The notes: generated by a model not told the origin, from the sequence alone. DNA of 64,000 bases from Stemphylium vesicarium (GCA_004380135.1 QXCR01000158.1:60056-124055); one strand, 5' to 3'. Positions 23,513 through 36,307 are shown, numbered from the stretch's first letter. Numbers and translations: made by a program.

Positions 23513-24095
23513 TACTCTTGTCCTTCTCCGTGGTGAAGATCCACAGCTTTATATGGTTAAGATGGTAAATTGAAAGGAATCTACGCTGTCAAAGGAAGAA
23601 GTTGAGAGACCTGCAAATTGAACACGCATGCACTGCCTATGTAGGTGCATCGCGAAAGTATGTGACGTGCTTCATGTACGCTGGTCAAGAGCGTCGACGT
23701 CATGATAAACCCTGAAACCAATAGCCGAATCGTGACAAGCAAAACTGCCTTTTAGTACATCCACGCAACAACGTCTGCCAGTGACCGTATCGAGTGCTAC
23801 ATGGTCAATTGATATCATGGGAGCTGAGATAATCAAGTTTTGGATTAATTTCAAGTGCTCTCCATTTCTGGAAGCATACGCCACTGCTTTTCCGACCAAC
23901 TGCAAATATACCGCCTAGTCGTACAAGAGTCATAGTTACATGGAAGAAATTGCAGCAAGGCATCTCCGGAACGCCTACAAATGAGGATCGAGGTCCTGGA
24001 AATACAAGGAAAAGCGCGCTGAGTGATGCGATAAACGTGAGTGTGAAGGTGTTCGACAATGTGATCGGCCATGTGATATGCGATGCGACCAGTTT
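23513..24095. other. Intergenic upstream of the 228-residue gene
   Basis: Promoter of the 228-residue gene and 3' flank of the Rcf2-like gene; nothing else was recognised. Confidence 0.4.
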
Positions 24096-25049
24096 TTAGG
24101 CTTTCTCCTTATTCTGCTGTTCTTCCTTCTCGGCCTTCTCTTCTTTCTTGTCAGCTGCATCGCGGTGCTGCTTGGCCTGGTGCTCCTTTCCTTTGGCGGC
24201 AGCCTTGCGCTCCTTTTCGCGCTGTTCCTCAGCTTCGACCATTTCTGTATCGTCAAGTCAGTCTGAGGCTGTTCACGTCCTGGGCTGTTATATCATACCT
24301 CTCCACTGGTCCTCACCAGCATATCTCTCATGGTGGATCTTCTTCTCGATGACCTTCTTGTGTTCGGGGTCATTGGGGTCAATGATTTTGACCGTCTCCC
24401 ACCTGCCCTTTCCCTTGGCCGCATCCGCTCCCTCAATAGCAAAGCTACCGAGTAGCGCAGCGAGAGTGCCACCCTGGGCGTACATACGCGCTTGCACCAG
24501 CTTTTGGGATCCGCTAAGATATGGGTTGCGGTTGACCATGTGCCACGAGCCGGCCATGGAGGCGACCCAGAAACCGAAGAGGAGCGGGTATCGGTTCTCG
24601 GTCGCCCAGTCCTTCGCGCGCTGGAAAGGGGTTCTGTTCGCCTCCAGAAGAGCCTCTCGCTGTTGGTCACGCTCTATTTGACGTTTCTTTTCAGGCGTGT
24701 GTTCGATATCGTACGCTGCGGAAGCTCGGTCGGCGGCGATGACGGCTAGACAATGGTCAGAATCCATATTTCCAGAACACAGAACAGTTCGTGAGGACAT
24801 ACCAACAAACGTTCCGGTTGAAGCCACCAGGAATGCCCGGAATGGTACAGTGAGGGCTCGGAAAGAATGATATCGTCTGCTCGCGGCCATGACAGCCGCA
24901 GCACCTACCGCCGTACCAATGACACCACCTATTGAGCCGCCCTTGATGGTAGCACTATTATCTGTTAGCACATATTCGTCATCGACAGTTTCCATGCGCC
25001 CAACTCACTTGTAATGCGCGTCCTCCTCTTCCTTGGTGAGAACCTTCAT
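24096..25049 (-). CDS. RCF2: HIG1-domain mitochondrial protein (Rcf2-like)
   Basis: Likely assembly or stability factor of respiratory supercomplexes in the inner mitochondrial membrane. Four exons (25009-25049, 24803-24954, 24299-24745, 24096-24244) give 262 residues; introns are 54-57 nt. The spliced N-terminus reads MKVLTKEEEDAHYN then ATIKGGSIGGVIGTAVGAAA, a first hydrophobic segment. The HIG1 region spans roughly residues 130-195 (NRYPLLFGFWVASMAGSW, NPYLSGSQKLVQARMYAQG, TLAALLGSFAIEG), with two membrane helices and the QxRMYAQ signature. The last exon encodes a Lys/Glu/Gln-rich tail. The domain order, with extra N-terminal hydrophobic segments before HIG1, is that of Rcf2 rather than the shorter Rcf1. 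Confidence 0.87.
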
Positions 25050-26513
25050 CTTGGCTTATGTGGTGCGGATCCGGTCTTGCGGAGAGGTAATCGTGGGATG
25101 ATTATTGAAAGTCGGATCACTGGGTCGAGATGTTGGCAATCATAGAGGATATGGGTGGAGATTAGAATGCGACGTGTATGGTAAGGTTGGAAGTATTCGA
25201 GTAGCTTCAATACGGGCACACGGCGTCTTGTTATAGAAGATGATGCGCCGTCCAAATCTACACCATTGTGACGTCGCCGAGCTTCCGGCGCCGCTAGGCC
25301 TGCCTGCAGTGTGCGGGATTCCGGTGATGAGGTAAGTGCCTTTCGGCAGGCCCTGCCTGGCCCTGGCCCTAGCCTGCGAAATTCTCTGGGCCGATTGTCG
25401 CGCGTTGACATCAGGTCACCGATGCATGATTGACGTCCACTGCTTTTCCTGCACCGAGTCCAAACTCCATGTTTTGCGGCATCTAAATCGCTTTTTGCTC
25501 GCAGCGGTGATGCCTACTGAGCAACTGTAGAGATAATGGTCGTGAAACTGCCTTTACGCGCACATGCAACCCTTGGCAATTCATGATGAAAAAAATTGCC
25601 GCTCAGTAAGGACGTGTAAGCCACGCCTCCCCGGTTTATTCCTGCTCGGCAATGCGTCGCACGTCGCATGTCGCGTGCAACTCGGATTTTGCGCCGAAAC
25701 GGCATCTCCATAGTTGCCGCCTCGCCGCTGGCCCTCTGACTTTGACCAAATATACGGTCGTTCTCTCGCTGGTACTCCAACGTATCTGCGTTGATTAGCA
25801 TGTATCGCTTCGCTCCCCGTTTTGCCTCCTGCTGGTGATTCGCAAATGACTTCTCTTGGAAACGTGGACGCTCTTGCCCGAACACGTCCGAAAAGTCACC
25901 GAATCCCGTACAATCTCCATGTTCTACCGAGCCTCTGAGACATGCTACACCAAACGCCGGACCTGATAGCAAACCTTCGCTATCTCAGCCCATATGCTTT
26001 GATGCCGCGAAAATCGTCGTTACTTGGAAGTTTGGGACACCGCTTGCGTAACGCATCAGCTACGAGATCGAGAATTCAGCACGTGCTGACAAGTCATCGC
26101 AAGATGTAGCCATCATGTATCAAACACTACTATTATTGTATTACCATTTTGATCAGCCTGATTTTTTTAAGAAGGATAACTATGTAAACACGATCCAGTT
26201 CGTTGTTCGCCATATCGTTCCTGCCTTCCGCCGCTAACTTCACCAAGCAGTCGAGACCGATGGAAATGTCAGGATAAACAAGAAAAGACATGTCGGTGGA
26301 AGAAAAGTTTCCAGGAAGTGATGTTGTCCCAAGTGTTGGTGGGAAATGCTGATGTCCATTTGGAGCCAACGATCTGACAATCTTTTCGACATTGATCTTA
26401 GCTTTTGGGCATATCCACGATACCTTCTTCGAGATTGAGAGCGAGCGGTGCACAAGCTGATAATACCCAACGGTACGTATGTGGAAGAAGACATGTAGAC
26501 TCAAGTTTGAGGC
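25050..26513. other. Intergenic, 1.46 kb
   Basis: Holds the Rcf2-like promoter and the 3' flank of the PUF gene. A 152-codon minus-strand frame at 25514-25972 has no recognisable domain and uneven composition, so I do not call it a gene. Confidence 0.45.
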
Positions 26514-29026
26514 TTAACGGAACGAACCAAAACTCGGTCGCGGTGTTGGGTTGCCGTAGCGTGGAAGCATGCCAGCAGGAGGGCCAGGGCGCGTAGCAAG
26601 AGCGGGATTGCAGCAGAGCATGGCGACACGGGAGCCGTACTTGGAGCCGCGAAGTGAGACCATGTGCTTACGAATGTGGCCGCCAACAAGCTCGCGATGC
26701 TGAGAGCCGCTGTTGGTCAAGATATACTGGATGAGATAGTTGCCGAATTGGTCACCAGCGACTGTTCGAGCATTAGTGCTGATGTATGACACGAGTAAAG
26801 GGTATTCTTACTGTCAATAAGAGGCATGCGCGGACGATCAGGGCGCGCCTCGCAAACACGATCAAGGTACCGGTCCAGAAACTCGTTACCACCAATCTTC
26901 AGGCACTTCTCAATGACCTTGGAAGCGTATTGGTCCATACTGTACTCCGTGCTGAAGCGGAGGATGTGGTCGATAGCACGACTGCGATCGGCAGGTGCGC
27001 CATGCTCACATACGTGCTGGATACACCAGTTTCCAAACTGCCCATGAGCAATGACATCGATACTGGCCAATACCTCGTTGATACAGGGACGCTTTCACGT
27101 GTTAGCACCGATCTGTAGAAGAGTGGCAGCATTCGCAAATACCTTGTCTTCTTCCAGGCAGTTTTCAAAGATGTTCTGTACAACAAGGCTCCCGGTCTCG
27201 CCCAACGCGACCTCGTGCCACATTCCGCGGAGAGCTTCATTCACGTAACGCATGATCTGAGGTGGCGAGTCACTCCAACGAAGCTCGAACAGCTTCTGCC
27301 AAACATGACAGGCATAGCGATGGATGACTGTCTCTGGAATGCGACGGAGCAATTCGTGGACCATGGTCGCCTTGTACTCCTCTGGGACGCAATCGAAGGC
27401 TTTCTGGATGACATGACAGCCGAATGCATCCATGCTAAGCGCAAGTGTGTTGCCGCGGATAGCTTGGGCAATGGCAATAACCTGATCATGTGTGCCGTGC
27501 TCGAAGCAACGCTGCACGAGAAAGTTGCCGAAACGATTGACCATCAAAGCATATGCTTGGGAGATGATCGCTTCGACAATCTCGTACTTTTGTTCAGGTG
27601 TGCCTACCTTGAGCTTCTGCTGGAGGAAGATGGAAGCTTGCTGATCATTATTGCAAATAATCTTGTCGACAATGTACTTCCAGTTACAGCTCATGTTGCG
27701 GTCCAGCAGACGACGGTAGTTCATCGGCTCAACAGGCGGTACGTACTGAGAAGCGCCAGACTCGCTCGGGGCCTCGGTCACTGTCAGTAAGGCACTGGAT
27801 CTGGGGTAAGAGAGACTAGCCTGAGAGTTCCATGGAGATGGCCCCATAGCGTTGGTGACGTTGAACTCGTTCGCATCGGCGGACAGCCTGCTTGACATGG
27901 AGCCGATTGGTGTTGGGTGACCGATAGGATACATCGGTGGCATGGCATACTGGTTATATCCTGGATCAAACGCAGAGCTGGGGCGACTAGGCGGATTGCT
28001 TAAGCCGTTGCCTACACCCATGCCGATGCCGTTGTTATAGCCAGTGTGCATGTTGTTGGGCATGCCGTTACTCATTCCATTGTTGAAGCTGTTGGACATA
28101 CCGCTGCTGCGGAAACTCTGATCAAGTGGAAAGTGCGTGGGTTCGTTCAAGTAGCCCGAACGACGGTAGGCGGTCTGAGTCGGCTGCTGTCGCGCTGGCA
28201 TTTGTGTCTGGGGCGGGTACGAAGGTCCTGTGCTGTTGCTGCCCATGTAAGCCGGGCGCGTGGCTTCATTGCCCCAGCCATAGTTGCTTCGGGTGGAGGC
28301 ATTGAACTTGTTCTGCAGACTAGCAAGCGTTTGCTCGGTGACATCACCAGGGTAGCTATAGTCAGCCTCTGAAGACTGTCCGAGGTGCTCCATGGTTGTG
28401 CGGGCTACATGCTGGCTGTGCATCTCTTGATTAACGCGATTGACCTCGTTGCGGGCTTCTTGCAGCTCAAGCTTCAGCTTCTGTAGCTCGACCGCTTCCA
28501 CCAGCACAATGGAATTGTCCATCTCCGTCGGTGGCGTGGACGCGAACTCATCAGTGGCTGGGGTGATGGGGACCGAGCCGTTGGAAGAGCTGTAGGGATC
28601 CTGGGGAGGTGAGCGTCCGTTGAGGCGCTGCATCAGCGAGTCCACGACGGCCGACTCCTCGTATGCATCCATCTTGGGCTTCTGCATGAGTTAGCCAGAT
28701 CAATGCGACAGGTGAAGACGGTATTCCAGGTGGCATGTTTTAAGTGTACTGACCTTATAGCCGTCGGATGCCTTGTGCTGCTGTAGGAGGGTTTGGTTGC
28801 CAAAGGGAGAAGGACCAAGCGGGCGCTTCATGCCCTGCGTATTGCATGTCAACGTTGAGCCAAATGCGCGCTGGAAGGCAAATGGGTATTGGTTCAGACT
28901 CATGCTGCCTACCGCATGGCCCAATGCCTCTGGCGACGTGTCAATCCTGAGATCGCCTGCCATGGAGAATCGGGAGGGGCCCTTGCGAGGTGTAGGGGAG
29001 CCGTCGGAAGTTATGTTGAAGCTCAT
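26514..29026 (-). CDS. PUF (Pumilio) family RNA-binding protein
   Basis: Sequence-specific 3' UTR-binding regulator of mRNA stability and translation. Four exons (28754-29026, 27143-28681, 26812-27091, 26514-26761) give 779 residues. The N-terminal half is disordered, rich in Ser, Pro, Asn and Met, with a short coiled segment (ELQKLKLELQEARNEVNRV). The C-terminal half carries consecutive PUF helical repeats with typical cores: MVNRFGNFLVQRCFEHG, SMDAFGCHVIQKAFDCV, HRYACHVWQKLFEL, GETGSLVVQNIFENC, HGQFGNWCIQHVCEHG, SMDQYASKVIEKCLKIG and AGDQFGNYLIQYIL. Introns of 50-72 nt interrupt the repeats. The ATG at 29026 is the first plausible start; longer open sequence upstream is probably 5' UTR. No RRM is visible, unlike yeast Jsn1/Puf2. 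Confidence 0.92.
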
Positions 29027-29441
29027 GGTAGCTGCGCTGCCGCGGGGCTGGGGGTAGATGGTATAGATCTGAGAGGCTCGTGTCGTCTCCAGGTTATATG
29101 GTGAGAACACTGCGGCTCTGAAGGCGGCTGGAATCAAATTTGGAGTTATTGGGCAATGTGCAGATAAGATGCGGGACAGAAGCTCGTCGAGGCTCGATTA
29201 CCGACGTATATAGCCAAGGTAGATGTAGAAGCGACGAGGAAACAGGTCAAATGTACATGGATTGGCAGGGAAGGAGACAGACGAAGAGGCCGAGGGTGAG
29301 GAGAAAGAAGTGGGGTGGCAGCAAGAGAGGCTTCCAAAACAGTCGAGGTGAGCGCAAGTGCATGGAAGGCGCGTCGCGTCGGGGTTTTCCGCACTTGTCT
29401 TCACTTTGGGGAAACAGCGGAGGCGGCGAGAGATTACAGAA
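29027..29441. other. Intergenic, upstream of the PUF gene
   Basis: Presumed promoter and 5' leader of the PUF gene, adjoining the stop codon of the hydrolase gene at 29442. Purine-rich on the plus strand; nothing else was recognised. Confidence 0.4.
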
Positions 29442-32229
29442 CTAGTCCTCGGCTCCATCCACGTCTAATCCACCATCTACAACACTGCACGGAGTGACGC
29501 CCCAGTTAGAATCGAAAAAGCCCATGGCTAGCACACCCTCAATACCTCTCCACTTTGCACTCTTGCCAAATACTACAAAGTCAGGCTGTCCCACGCCTGT
29601 CAGCAACGGCACAGTCCGCGCGGCCAATTGTAGCCCTTCCTCGTCGGCACCCCAGATAACTAGCTCGAGCCGCTCGTCTTCTAACGGGCGCAAGAACGCA
29701 GCACCTCTGGCTTCCTTTCCATACCGTTGCTCCCGACCTCTAGAATCGGTAACAGTGACCCCAGATTCATCAGCATGTAGTGGAAAACCATGCTGGGGCG
29801 CCTCTAGGCTAGAAGAAATAGCTAGAGTGAATACGTTTCCCGACGGATCTGGAGCTATGGGATACGACACGGAGCGGACAATTTCCGTGTCTGCCTGGAA
29901 ATATTGGTGGAGATTGCGAGAAATCTGCAGAGCAATGTGGGATGTACTCGTAGAGCCCGCATGGCGGATGATGAAGGGGCCTTGCGTCCGAAGAATAGCA
30001 GTCATGGACCCAAGTTGTCGACCACTTCGTCGGACCTGTTGTATTTCGGTGTCGATCGAACCCAATTCCCAACCGTCAACCGACTTGTAGACACTTATCG
30101 AAGCCATCCTCCCACGAGATATTTGGGCAAGTTTTAAGATTTGCTCGTCAATTGTTACTTCGCCTTTCCAGAGAGCGGCATCGAATTCAACGTCTTGCAC
30201 ATTAGTCGTTTTGATATTGTGCCCTCGAACACTAACCCTGCCGTATCGTCCAGGGTCTTCCAGATGCTTGACTCTGATCCCGCCCTTACTCCCCATGTCA
30301 CCTGGATCGCCGATGGTGATGGTGAATTCCTCCAGTTTCCTCGGTAATGCATCTTCGTTGTCCGTTTGGAGATAATAAAAGTCTACCAATGCGGGGGTGG
30401 TCATGACATCTTCCCACCAATGGTTGAAGCCAGTAACCTCGTTGTAGCTCGACCTGGCATTTGCTAGATACAGCTGTTGAGCGAGTAAGCGCGAGTTGTA
30501 TGCTGGTACGTTGTCATCGATCCCACCATGCTGCTGCTGAATTGGAATTCCGCGCGCGTTTGACATCAGCATCTCGTGTCGATAGCTGTTCAGAGACGCA
30601 CTGACGGCCGCCGTACGTTTTGGATCTGCGCTCTGCCATAATTGGTATGGCACGTACATCTGAATGCTGGTGTAGCCAGAGACTGGGGCCGCGGCGAGTA
30701 TCTTGTCTGGACGGTGAGTCAAAGCAAACCAAGTCCCTTGACCCCCATTGGAATGACCTGAGACTATCCAACGATTGATATCGACTCCAGGCCCTGTCCA
30801 GTGATTATTGTTGATCCAGTCCGGGATAGCCTCGACTGCTGCCTCAACATCCGCGAAGCCCCAATTATGCCAGTCGTCACCAGACCATGGGGTGACACCT
30901 GTCGGAAACATGACCCAAGCACAGAGATCTGACACGGGATCTAGAGCACCTGTGACCATGGGACTATCTGCTTCCAGCCCCGCTCCGTGAAGTTGCAGCA
31001 GAATCGGTAGTTTCGAACGTTTTGAACGGCAAGTTGCATTTTTGGCAGGCGGCCGAAGCATAGCATAGGAGACCATACCGCCCGGGTGGCGGAATGTCAT
31101 CTTGTGGGGCGTGTATAAGCCGACGTGGTTGAGACTCTGAGAAACACTCAGAGTCAATTGCGACTCACTGTCAACGAGCCTGTATATGATGTTGTACTCC
31201 ATAGATGTAGCGTTGTCCGTCGGCAGAGAGACATCAAAGGCTATAGGCCTTGTTTGACCGGCGACAATATTGATGGGCAACACGTGATAGCTATTCGGAG
31301 ATGTGATATTCTCCTGGTCGGCAACATCAGCATCCGACTTTAATAGTGTCTGAGCATTCATCTTCAACCCGGCAAAGGAGACTTGAGAGCTCACATTTGA
31401 GCTTCTGATGCTCAGAATTTCGACATCCTGTTCTCCGCTGTTTCTCAGATGCACAGACCCCATTGGAGAGGCGAGTTTTCCGTCAATAACATCGGAGATC
31501 ACGATGCCGGCCTTCGCGAGTTCGAGAGATCCAGTCACTTGTCGTACATCAATCACGACGTCAATAGTAGGTTCCAAGATACCCCCAAATGCTCTCACAT
31601 CGCGGACAAGGCGAATGTCAACTTTATGTGAGCCAGGCGCGAGATGCAAAACAGGAGGCGCGTTCCGGTAGCTATAAAAGTCCCCTCCGAAGTAGTGCTC
31701 GTCACCAATCCAATACTCCAGGATGGAATCCGTGTGCATGATGACATGCTGCGTATCGTTACCACCGATAATGAGTTCGCCACGTGCCCAAGCTTGATAC
31801 TGTACGGCGGCCCATCCGTACACGACTTTCAGGAAATCCCAATCGACATTGGAGTACCCTACGCTTAGGGAGGCATTCGCTGATTTGGCACTGCTCAGGG
31901 TTTGCCTAGCCTTGGTAATGTTCCACGACGCGAGTCCATTGGCCGGCAAAGCACTGCGAAAGGATGCCTTGGAGTCATATGTGAGGTTTCTAAAGCCGCC
32001 TACATATTCAAGTGGATCTGCGCCCCAGGTAGCCTCTGGGTATTGTTAGCATGCGTCGGACATGGTCAAGCTGTCGCGCCCATGACGCACCTCTGGTTCC
32101 GATCTGAAAAGGCCCGAGGACATGCCATGTGTCGTTGAAGGATATCAATGAGGCATGGCACGACAGCACTGGAAACAAGAATAAGTAGGGTAAGCCCGAC
32201 AGCGACGGCCGCTTCAACGGCACGATCAT
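29442..32229 (-). CDS. Large secreted alpha/beta hydrolase (esterase/peptidase-like)
   Basis: Two exons (32091-32229, 29442-32035) give 910 residues. The N-terminus is a signal peptide (LPYLFLFPVLSCHASLISF after a short basic stretch), so the enzyme should enter the secretory pathway. A beta-rich N-terminal half is followed by a serine-hydrolase core: LPILLQLHGAG (oxyanion-hole strand), then the nucleophile elbow WIVSGHSNGGQG with Ser near residue 475, then IPIQQQHGGIDDNVP (likely acid) and GFNHWW (likely catalytic His). The C-terminal 300 residues are again beta-rich. This is the arrangement of fungal prolyl-oligopeptidase/dienelactone-hydrolase-type secreted proteins, but the substrate cannot be assigned. 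The 55-nt intron sits soon after the signal peptide. Confidence 0.85.
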
Positions 32230-32723
32230 GGTGGGGCTGGTGGGATGCCTCGATACATGTCCGATGGAGCAGAGATGTGCTTTTTTAGTACGGCTGCTAC
32301 CAAGGTACCTCCGCGGTAAATCACTGCCGGACCAAGCAGGTGCTTGTGGCTTCAATCAACAAAGCTTGGCTGACGAAGCATGGTGGTGCATTCCGCCATG
32401 CCCCCGGGGCCCCTGTCGCCACACTAGTATTCAGACCCCAACCGCTTCGGGACGCGTGTCGACATCACCAAGTAGGCTAATCAGACAATTCTCCGCTAAT
32501 TACGGATCCATTGCGACGCTTGCCTTCAACACCACACGCTTCTTGGAACAATCCTTCGCGTAGATCCACGGAACCCCTCCATCGCTACCGATTACTGCAC
32601 CTCCCGAAGGTCGCTGTTCAGCGCACATTACCCGTCGCCTGCAACCTCGCTTCCTTTCCCCATGGCTTGACGAATACATCTACGATACCCCCTCCCCCGA
32701 CGACGTCTTGTTCCGCAGTCGCC
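32230..32723. promoter_or_regulatory. Divergent promoter region, hydrolase and TPT transporter
   Basis: The hydrolase (minus) and the transporter (plus) start on either side of this 494-bp interval, so it should contain both promoters. Pyrimidine-rich tracts precede the transporter ATG. No specific factor site is claimed. Confidence 0.5.
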
Positions 32724-34424
32724 ATGACGCCTCCGTTGGCGCGGGATTCCAGCCCCAATGCCACGTTCAAATTCCCTGCCTTCCAGCCGGATCTACTGCC
32801 CACGCCCGAGGAAGAACACGGCTATGGCCTCAGCTCGTCGCGCTCGGCCAGCCCCAGCCATGCAGTACATGCAAATGGCAGCACCATGCCTGGAGACAGA
32901 TGGCAACCGCGCAAAGAGGCGAGATTTGGGGGCATGAACGGTTCTGCGCCGGGCCCCTCGACCAGGCACGGGCGCCAGAAGAGCCTGAGCGAGGCCTTCA
33001 AGACGATCCGGACGCGCAAAGGGAGCGTGAGCCAGAATGCGCACGAACTTGCGGATGCGCTCAAAGCGCCGCTCTCACCCAGGCTCATTGTACGTTGCAG
33101 CGCATACACATTCGTGGTCGATTGCTAACGCGCGCAGGTGCTTTGCGGTGTCTGGTACATGACGTCCATCTTCACCAACATGTCTTCCAAAGCCATCCTC
33201 ACCGCGCTACCCAAGCCCATCACCCTCACAACCGTACAGTTCGCCTTCGTTTCCGGCTGGTGTCTGATACTCGCCATGTCGGCTAGAAAATACCCGCGAA
33301 TGAAGCAGGCGATGCCTTTTTTGAAGTACGGAATACGCTCGCCCTCGAGGGAGCTCATCATGGCCACAATGCCCCTCACGTGCTTCCAGATTGGTGGGCA
33401 TATATTGAGCGCTGATGCTACCTCGCGGATACCCGTGTCGTTGGTACACACCATCAAGGGACTTTCGCCCCTCCTGACGGTCATGGCATACAGCATCTTC
33501 TTTAAGATCCAGTACTCGCTGCCTACCTATCTCTCTCTGATACCGCTCACCCTGGGAGTCGTGCTAGCCTGCTCAGCCGACTTCAATGCCAACTTCATCG
33601 GCCTCGTCTCGGCCTTTGCAAGTGCCATTCTCTTTGTAGTACAGAACATTGTCTCGAAACAGATCTTTAATGATGCTGCCGCCGCTGAGAAAGATGGCCT
33701 TCCACCCAACAAGTTCACCAAGCCGGATAAGCTCAACTTGCTTTGTTATTCGTCTGGCCTGGCCTTTCTCTTTACGCTTCCGCTCTGGCTGTGGTCCGAA
33801 GGCTTCACCCTCATCTTTGACTTCTTGCACGATGCTTCGATTGAACTCTCAGACCACCCTGGCGCTCTTGATCACGGAAGGCTCTTTCTCGAGTTCCTGT
33901 TCAACGGAACCTTCCATTTTGGACAGAACATTGTCGCTTTTGTACTCTTGTCAATGGTTTCACCCGTCACGTACTCGGTTGCAAGCTTGATCAAGCGCGT
34001 CTTTGTCATTGTATTCGCAATCGTCTGGTTTGGAAAGCCCATGACGAAAGTCCAGGCATTTGGATTCGTGCTCACGTTTGTCGGCTTGTATCTATACGAT
34101 CGCACGCACGATGCAGCCAAGGCAGACAAGCGCGCCAAAGCGCTGCAGTCCAAGGCCCATGGCACACTGCTTCCTTTATCGACCGATATCAAATCACGCC
34201 CGGTTTTCACAGCTAGCCCTTTGACCATGTCGGGCACCGGGGCATATCCCATGGCAGGTATCTCCGAGTCAAGAGACGAGAAGAGAGATGACAGCTCAGG
34301 AGGCTCAGTATATAAACGGCCTTCTGAGCAGAGCTCGCAATACCTGCCCCCGGGAACAAAGGCAGAGGAGACGTGGCGGCCCAACGATATGAATTGTAGT
34401 AGAAAGAGTGTAGGCGTTTCATGA
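32724..34424 (+). CDS. SLY41: Triose-phosphate-transporter family protein (Sly41-like)
   Basis: Multi-pass nucleotide-sugar/phosphate transporter relative of the ER-Golgi system. Two exons (32724-33089, 33138-34424) give 550 residues; the 48-nt intron (GTACGT, GCTAAC branch, CGCAG) joins PRLI to VLCGVWYMTSIFTNMSSKAI. The N-terminal 120 residues are polar and Ser-rich. About ten hydrophobic helices follow, with family motifs LTTVQFAFVSGW, SLVHTIKGLSPLLTVMAY, LIPLTLGVVLACSADFNANF, GLVSAFASAILFVVQNIVSK and MVSPVTYSVASLIKRVFVI. The last motif is the TPT signature with the Lys-Arg pair. A Ser-rich tail with cytosolic character ends the protein. The substrate is unproven; the Sly41 label rests on overall layout. 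Confidence 0.88.
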
Positions 34425-34859
34425 GCATATTCAAATTCACATTTTGTTTTCTAATGATTGGACTGCTTGGGGGTGATGGTGATGATTCGATTCATGAGTG
34501 CGGATCCGCAAAATCTAACATAGGCTGTCATTTGCATTAGACGTTAGATACAGCAGCCATGGCAATACCGTCTTCAGTCGGAACATAAGAGAAAGATGGC
34601 CTCGCAGCATGCAAAATAAAGCACAGACCCCGACACCTGTAGCCGAACAGAAGCAAACAGAGACACAAAGCAGACGTAAAGTGAGGGACTTCCTGGACGC
34701 CAATGGGGGCATTTGCGTGACTCGTGAAGCACGTTGGATCGTAGTATGGCCCGCTATCAGAGCACCTTCCTTGCCCAGTCAAAAGATGGGTTATGCACAT
34801 GCACCCGGCGCCAGACAGATGGTGGGTGAAGCGTTGGTATTGGTCTGGCATCTGGTCGT
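34425..34859. other. Intergenic between convergent genes
   Basis: The 3' flanks of the TPT transporter and the Rab11 gene face each other here. No further feature was recognised. Confidence 0.45.
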
Positions 34860-35706
34860 CTAGCAGCATCCCTTCTTCTGCTCTGCATCGGCCGACTTGC
34901 TGATCTCAAGGACTTTGCGGTCGTTGCCAAGGACGGGACCGCTGCCTTCGCCTTGGTCGAGTGCTTTGCTAGAGACGATGCGGTAGATTTCTAGAGGCCA
35001 TGTTAGGACGAATTGGCCACAAGTGCGACATGGGAGGTACCTGTGAGAATGTTCTGGAAGGCGAGCTCGACGTTGCTGGCGTCCAAGGCAGACGTCTCGA
35101 TGAAAGAGAGGTTGTTCTCGCCTGAGTGTCTTGTTAGTACTGCCGAGGGCGAAGGACAGATATACACACTCGCAAACTGCTTGGCCTCCTCGGTTGGCAC
35201 TGCCCGCAGATGCCTCAAATCGCTCTTGTTACCGACAAGCATGATGACAATGTTGGAGTCGGCGTGGTCGCGCAGCTCCTTCAGCCACCTCGTCACGTTC
35301 TCGTATGTCTGGTGCTTGCTGATGTCGTAGACAAGCAGAGCGCCGACTGCGCCGCGGTAGTATGCAGACGTGATGGCGCGGTACCGCTCCTGGCCTGCCG
35401 TGTCCCAGATCTGGGCCTTGATGGTTTTGGCGTCGACTTGGATGGAGCGGGTCGCGAACTCGACGCCGATGGTCGACTTGGAGTCGAGGTTGAACTCGTT
35501 GCGCGTGAACCGGCTCAGCAGGTTGGATTTACCGACGCCTGAGTCTCCGATGAGCACCACTGCGGGGGTTAGCGGGGCAGTCTAGGGGCAGTCATGGGGC
35601 CTGGAGGTACCCTTGAAGAGGAACTGCGAGGGCAGGCTGTCAGTATGCGGCCGCGAGAGACGTCTGCTTGCGTACGGGCACTCACGTCATATTCGTCGTT
35701 GGCCAT
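34860..35706 (-). CDS. YPT3: Rab11/Ypt3-type small GTPase
   Basis: Controls late Golgi to recycling and exocytic traffic. Five exons (35686-35706, 35611-35623, 35170-35559, 35041-35121, 34860-34990) give 211 residues, the usual Rab11 length. Exon 2 is only 13 nt (Phe-Leu-Phe-Lys plus one base) and is needed to link MANDEYD to the P-loop strand. Motifs: GDSGVGKSN (P-loop), the switch I segment ending in STIGVEF, WDTAGQE (switch II), GNKSD and ETSALD (guanine specificity). The C-terminus is KKGCC, a double-cysteine geranylgeranylation signal that anchors it to membranes. Introns are 48-62 nt. Confidence 0.95.
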
Positions 35707-36307
35707 GGCTAGCGTGGGCGAGGGGAGAACAGAAAGAGGTCGTGGGCAGCTGGCTACGGGGGGCGGGCTATCCGGGGCGGGCGGGCGCTTGGTACACGTA
35801 GAGCCTAGATAGCTGTGCAGTATCGAGGCCGGCTGGGAAGGGGGGGCGTGGGTGGGCTTCGGGGGGTGCAGTGGTGGTGGACAGGTGCTGTATCTCGCTG
35901 CCTCGACCGCTTGCTCCACCCTCAAAGCACCAGCCAGCGACCCCAGGGAGCGAGCGAGCCCATGCCGGCCGTCTTAGGTAAGCGAAACGCTAGCTAGCCT
36001 CCAGGCTCCACAACCACAACGCCCGTGGATGCCCAGGGCATGGGTGAAGCCGCAGCCTCTTGCGTTTGTTTGCGCCTCGCAGCAGCAACAAACGCCGTTA
36101 CTCTCAATTCTTACCGACCGTCTTCTCTTTTTTGGCCTCTTCGTCTTCTTCTGAAATCCTGGCCTAATCCATATCTGCTTTCCAGACTGGTGACGCGCCA
36201 ATTGCCTTCCACACACGGCACTTGCGCGTCGTTTCAGCATCCCAAGGTTGCTCTCGACCAATCAGAACGCCACATGTAGACTCACCACAACCACCTTTTC
36301 CCACAAC
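35707..36307. promoter_or_regulatory. Divergent promoter region, Rab11 and chromodomain genes
   Basis: About 600 bp between the divergent starts of the Rab11 gene and the chromodomain gene. GC-rich with G runs near 35760 and 35840. It contains no supported gene. Confidence 0.45.

Noticed and set aside
25514..25972. 152-codon minus-strand frame
   Set aside because: No recognisable domain, splice context or conservation; not enough to call a gene.
27215..27790. 191-codon plus-strand frame opposite the PUF repeats
   Set aside because: Antisense shadow of conserved PUF repeats; no homology recognised.
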